Virus record (IMG/VR): IMGVR_UViG_3300044811_000010
Location: 1 to 64,000 of that record
Source: a virus
Length of the DNA: 64,000 bases
Strand: one strand, 5' to 3'
Shown piece after piece: positions 63,516-64,000 of this stretch. Both the position numbers and the translations under genes were made by a program. The notes under the pieces are model-generated. The model was given only the letters and a program-made list of their open reading frames with translations. It made no database searches and had not been told where the DNA came from. Positions within the stretch are counted from its first letter, which is position 1. Each line of letters starts with the position of its first letter.

Positions 63516-64000
63516 AGCCTTTCGATGCGATCCATCCTGAACGTGCGGGGCTCGTCCTTCGCCACGTCGAGCGCGACGAGATAGTCGGTCTGGAATCCGA
63601 GGCCGGCGCGGCGCTGCTCGACCCTGATCGGGACGATGGCGCGCGAGGACTCGATTCCGTTTTCGGTGCTATAGCCGAGCTGCATCTGGGGAACGTCATC
63701 GAGGCTCAGAACCTCGATAAGCAGCTCCTTGATGCGCTCCGTGCTGGCCGCTCCACGCTTGATGCGGGCCGTGGACGGCGTGGAGTGGGGCTCGACTGAG
63801 TCGCGCTGGTGAGGGACCACAACGTCGGGGCCGATGATGAACGGCTGTGTCTTGTTGTAGTAGGCATTCATCGCCTCCATGACAGCGTTTCGCTCAGAGA
63901 CTCCGCCTCCGCAGGCGCCGCTGGACAGCAGCTCGCTGGACTCGCAGACGAAGGCGACGGTTCCGCCACCCTCGCGCACGAACGTCTCGACAAGGAGCCG
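63503..64000 (-). CDS. WYL-like protein, probably incomplete at window edge
   Basis: The frame is open to the right edge, so the N-terminus may lie outside; GTG 63979 would give 158 residues. The C-terminus (DYLVALDVAKDEPRTFRMDRIERL) matches the end of WYL domains, as in the gene at 62781. A later ATG (about 63874) has GGAGG very close. Two WYL-like proteins in a row suggest a regulatory pair. Confidence 0.5.
   Translation of the reverse strand, partial: RLLVETFVREGGGTVAFVCESSELLSSGACGGGVSERNAVMEAMNAYYNKTQPFIIGPDVVVPHQRDSVEPHSTPSTARIKRGAASTERIKELLIEVLSLDDVPQMQLGYSTENGIESSRAIVPIRVEQRRAGLGFQTDYLVALDVAKDEPRTFRMDRIERLWEL

Noticed and set aside
1-64000. Temperate phage or prophage
   Set aside because: No integrase, attachment site or repressor-antirepressor layout is visible; a single Cro-like protein is not enough.

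Overview
The window is phage DNA: a tailed, siphovirus-type phage of a high-GC actinobacterial host. It has an HK97-type head module, a 1768-residue tape measure protein, lysis genes, a full replication and nucleotide-metabolism set, and dense tRNA arrays. No integrase, excisionase or partition gene is visible, so nothing suggests temperate growth. Two clues to the host: most start codons use either a strong Shine-Dalgarno site or a leaderless promoter, and a collagen-like secreted protein near the right end (62215-62784) resembles the serial surface proteins of Thermoleophilia (Solirubrobacter, Conexibacter, Patulibacter relatives). The host assignment is inference.

Layout. 1-1231: small rightward genes. 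1252-2742: first RNA array, with ten ordinary tRNAs, several irregular tRNA-like elements and a phage-encoded RNase P RNA. 2794-6885: leftward operon with a nicotinamide phosphoribosyltransferase and an NMN adenylyltransferase/Nudix enzyme (NAD+ salvage) plus a phosphoesterase. 7422-7844: five tRNAs. 8032-9564: CCA-adding enzyme. 9686-11092: eighteen tRNAs. 11194-13042: leftward small enzymes. 13273-28991: rightward portal-MuF fusion, class II ribonucleotide reductase, protease, capsid, connectors, tail tube and tail chaperones. 28999-37881: tape measure and tail tip. 37898-39266: lysis. 39389-40985: small rightward genes. 40982-60551: leftward block with terminase, peptidyl-tRNA hydrolase 2, RuvC-like nuclease, MazG, DNA polymerase A, dNMP kinase, RepA-like ATPase, AEP primase and SNF2 helicase. 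60586-62034: rightward membrane proteins. 62042-64000: leftward surface and WYL-like proteins.

The outstanding feature is a near-complete tRNA supply line. There are 33 ordinary tRNAs covering 19 amino acids, and an aberrant Ile(GAU)-like element would complete the set. Nearly all lack an encoded CCA and lie only 3-6 nt apart. The phage also carries its own RNase P RNA (5' processing), CCA-adding enzyme (3' maturation) and Pth2 (recycling). Next to the RNase P RNA is a 59-nt element resembling the tRNA-like domain of tmRNA, with an alanine-type G3:U70 pair but no tag-coding part.

A second genome-wide pattern is a promoter grammar in which an extended -10 element (TGnTAnnnT) ends exactly 6-7 nt before ATG or GTG at about 17 genes on both strands. 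This fixes leaderless starts and corrects several longer reading frames.
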